Assembly: GCA_949531795.1 (NCBI GenBank)
Contig: CATIQX010000093.1
Coordinates: forward strand, 1 to 16,741
DNA from: Cryomorphaceae bacterium
Lineage (GTDB): Bacteria; Bacteroidota; Bacteroidia; Flavobacteriales; BACL11
Reading direction: 5' to 3'
Length of the DNA stretch: 16,741 nucleotides
Made by a program: the position numbers and the translations under genes. The notes under the pieces were generated by a model. That model was not told the origin of the DNA. It saw nothing but the letters and a program-made list of their open reading frames with translations, and made no database searches. Position 1 is the stretch's first letter. Each line of letters begins with the position of its first letter. Shown one piece after another: positions 14,811 through 16,741 of the stretch.

Positions 14811-14850
14811 GATTGGTTAGTGGTGCAAAAAGTGGTGCAAATTTTAATTA
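14811..14850 (+). repeat. Copy 2 of the 40-bp intergenic repeat
   Basis: This matches 13270-13309 at 34 of 40 positions. It also contains an internal direct repeat, AGTGGTGCAA at 14819-14828 and 14831-14840 (12-base period). It lies 31 bases before the PrsW gene start. No palindrome is kept here. Confidence 0.65.
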
Positions 14851-14880
14851 GAACATTTTAGAAATTTTTATTTAGTATTT

Positions 14881-15585
14881 ATGTTATTATTCCTGGCTTT
14901 ATTTCCTCCATTGTTTATCATTTATAAGATTTATAAATTAGATAAGTATGAGAAAGAACCTTTAAAAGAAATCATCATAACTTTTATTTTAGGATGTTTG
15001 ACAGTTGTGCCTGTTTTAATTGTATCTCCCTTAATAAACAGCCTGCTTGAAATCCCATATACATTTGTAGATTTTTTAGGATCTGGTTTAATAGGCGGTG
15101 CTGAAATAAAAACTTTGATATATACTTTTATAGGAATAGCATTAGTAGAAGAATATTTCAAATTTTTAGTTTTAACAAAGTATTCCTTCAAAAGAGAATG
15201 TTTTAACGAACCAATGGATGGTATTGTATATGGAGTAATAGCGAGTATGGGATTTGCTCTTATTGAGAATATTATTTATGTGTATGGAAATACGGAACAG
15301 TCATTTTTTGTTGCGATAGTTAGAATGTTCTCGGCAATACCAGCTCACGCTCTTATGGGTGTGATTATGGGTTATTATATTGGGAAAGCTAAGTTTGATA
15401 TACAAAACAGAAAAACACTCATGTTAAAGGGTCTATTTGGGGCAATTCTTTTACATGGAGCGTATGATTATTTCTTATTTTCTAAGTTAGGTATTGGAAT
15501 ATTTGCTTTTGTTTCTCTAATTGTTTCTTATAAGATTGCTAAAAAAGCAATTAAAGAAAGTCAAGAAATCTCACCTTTTAAATAG
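14881..15585 (+). CDS. PrsW family intramembrane metalloprotease
   Basis: A 234-residue polytopic membrane protein with all PrsW-family signatures: the zinc-site EExxK motif EEYFK (90-94), EPMDGIVYG (110-118), the GFALIENIIY segment with Glu129-Asn130, His156 in IPAHALMG, and HGAYD (192-196). The first TM segment and a KLDKYEKEP loop are also typical of family starts. About seven hydrophobic segments match the family length. PrsW of Bacillus cleaves the anti-sigma factor RsiW, so membrane-bound signalling proteolysis is the likely role. The local substrate is not evident, since no anti-sigma factor lies nearby. The ATG at 14881 follows an A/T-rich stretch (TTTAGTATTT) without a clear promoter element. 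Confidence 0.93.
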   Translation: MLLFLALFPPLFIIYKIYKLDKYEKEPLKEIIITFILGCLTVVPVLIVSPLINSLLEIPYTFVDFLGSGLIGGAEIKTLIYTFIGIALVEEYFKFLVLTKYSFKRECFNEPMDGIVYGVIASMGFALIENIIYVYGNTEQSFFVAIVRMFSAIPAHALMGVIMGYYIGKAKFDIQNRKTLMLKGLFGAILLHGAYDYFLFSKLGIGIFAFVSLIVSYKIAKKAIKESQEISPFK

Positions 15586-15676
15586 AAAGAAAAAGGTTTG
15601 AGATCGGGGGCATAAAATTATTCAGCCGTGACGGACTAGTTTTAGACCAAACTTTTAGGTCAAGAAAATTCTTTTG

Positions 15677-15684
15677 TATGTTTG
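15677..15684 (+). promoter_or_regulatory. Candidate promoter -7 element (TATGTTTG)
   Basis: TATGTTTG fits the TAnnTTTG consensus and lies 21 bases before the ATG at 15706. The 15-mer TTTGTATGTTTGTTA around it is identical to 13393-13407. A -33 TTTG is not evident; TTTTAGG at 15653 is the nearest T-rich candidate. Confidence 0.55.
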
Positions 15685-15705
15685 TTAAATGAAAAGAATA
15701 GGATT

Positions 15706-16741
15706 ATGAAATATAGTAACAAGAAAGATGAAGGGGAATTTTTAGAGTTTTATGAGTTTCAAAGAAAACATAATAATCAAGGTTTTAACAACACTTTACT
15801 CTTCTCTTTTCTATCTTTATTAACACTCTCTTTTTCAATATCTATTTCATGGGTATTTTTTGTAAGTATCCCAATAACAATTATGAGTGTTGTGGGTATT
15901 TATTTTAATATAAAAAACCATAAAGAATATATTCAATATAATATAAAAGAAAAAGAAAAAGAAAAAGAACAAAAATTAATTGAACAAGAACTAGATGTTT
16001 TTAATTCTTTATCTATTGAAGAACAGAAAAATTATTTAAACAAGAATCCTGAAAGTATAATTTCAGGTTACGTTGAAACTTATTTAGAAAAAAACGAGGA
16101 AATTATATTATTAAAAAACTTAATAAAAATTGAAACTAACCTAAAGAAGAAGTTTGATGATAAATTCTATTCTGAAATTAACCTCGTAAATTTTCAAGAA
16201 AAATTAAACCTTATTTTAGATGATATTAAAGAACCGGAGTTAATTAAATTATTTAGTGAAGTAGGAATTCTTAAACAAAAAATCAAGTTCTTTACATTTT
16301 TTCAAATCTTTAATGAGGATTTATACAAAGTAGAATTACAAATCCTGAAAAAAGAAAAAACATATTTAAACGATTTTGTAAATCGTTCTTTTGATAAAAA
16401 TTCTTCAATAAATGATAATTTTATAATCAAACTTAAGGAAACATTAAAATTAAAAGAGAATCCTAATACTGATAATTACTCAAACGTTAGAATAAGTCGT
16501 TCTGGAAGATCTATTGGGTTACAAGGTTTAATGACTAATTACTTAATTGAAAATTATGACAAAATTGTTGGTGATAATTTAAAAATTAAACAACTTAATG
16601 AAGTATATAATAAATTTAAACATCTAGAATCTAGGTTTATTATGTTTAGTGAAGAAAGAGAAAAAAGTGACTGGAATTATAAGTTTTATGAAGAAAAAAA
16701 CCAACCAAATGTAAGTAAAGGATTTACTGGATTTGAATATA
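15706..16741 (+). CDS. Unrecognised two-TM coiled-coil protein (3' truncated)
   Basis: An open frame starts at ATG 15706 (GGATTATG context) and stays open to the end of the window, giving 345 residues. A charged N-terminus (KYSNKKDEGEFLEFYEFQRK) is followed by two closely spaced hydrophobic stretches (about 31-50 and 52-66). Next comes an extremely Lys/Glu-rich coiled coil (KEKEKEKEQK, about 81-92) and a long helical, Lys/Asn/Glu-rich region. No enzyme motif is visible. A slightly more defined patch is SNVRISRSGRSIGLQGLMTN (about 263-282). The N-terminus and helices suggest a hairpin-anchored protein with a large cytosolic part. Its promoter-like TATGTTTG resembles that of the Bax inhibitor-1 family gene. 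The end and function cannot be judged from this window. Confidence 0.75.
   Translation, partial: MKYSNKKDEGEFLEFYEFQRKHNNQGFNNTLLFSFLSLLTLSFSISISWVFFVSIPITIMSVVGIYFNIKNHKEYIQYNIKEKEKEKEQKLIEQELDVFNSLSIEEQKNYLNKNPESIISGYVETYLEKNEEIILLKNLIKIETNLKKKFDDKFYSEINLVNFQEKLNLILDDIKEPELIKLFSEVGILKQKIKFFTFFQIFNEDLYKVELQILKKEKTYLNDFVNRSFDKNSSINDNFIIKLKETLKLKENPNTDNYSNVRISRSGRSIGLQGLMTNYLIENYDKIVGDNLKIKQLNEVYNKFKHLESRFIMFSEEREKSDWNYKFYEEKNQPNVSKGFTGFEY

Noticed and set aside
15641..15661. Small hairpin GACC...GGTC after the PrsW gene as a terminator
   Set aside because: The stem is only four base pairs and no T-run follows.

Overview
The window looks like a chromosomal segment of a low-GC member of the Bacteroidota. 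The DNA is strongly AT-rich. Genes start in A/T-rich contexts such as AAAATTATG, with no clear Shine-Dalgarno sequence. Several intergenic regions carry the TAnnTTTG type of -7 element known from this phylum. Every gene I can support lies on the + strand. No gap between genes exceeds about 190 bases. I see no tRNA, rRNA, CRISPR array, transposase or intact integrase.

Region 1 (1-10912) is the most remarkable part: a tightly packed, apparently co-transcribed chaperone-related cluster. It runs from the 3' end of a GrpE-like nucleotide exchange factor to a divergent 842-residue Hsp70. Next come a degenerate protein-kinase domain fused to an AAA+ ATPase, a TerB-like protein, and a small membrane protein with a J-like domain. 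These are followed by a lipoprotein-like peptide with ten consecutive Gly-x-x-x units, a 635-residue membrane-anchored J-like protein, a 709-residue J-like protein ending in a zinc ribbon, and a secreted TPR protein. Neighbouring genes overlap or are separated by 7-70 bases. All three J-like domains lack the HPD motif, and the kinase lacks all its catalytic residues. My reading (inference) is a specialised Hsp70/AAA+ machine whose accessory domains act as binding modules and connect the cytosol to the envelope. I do not recognise it as a named system.

Region 2 (10975-13244) is a likely three-gene membrane operon: a YqhA/UPF0114 family protein, a cation/Ca2+ exchanger-like protein with two alpha-repeats, and an unknown single-pass protein.

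Region 3 (13245-16741) holds separate transcription units. They are a Bax inhibitor-1/YccA family membrane protein, a secreted protein made mostly of four 21-residue repeats and followed by a strong terminator, a PrsW-type intramembrane protease, and the 5' part of an unrecognised two-TM coiled-coil protein that runs off the end. The spacers here contain two pairs of related short sequences, an 18-bp perfect palindrome and three promoter-like TAnnTTTG elements.
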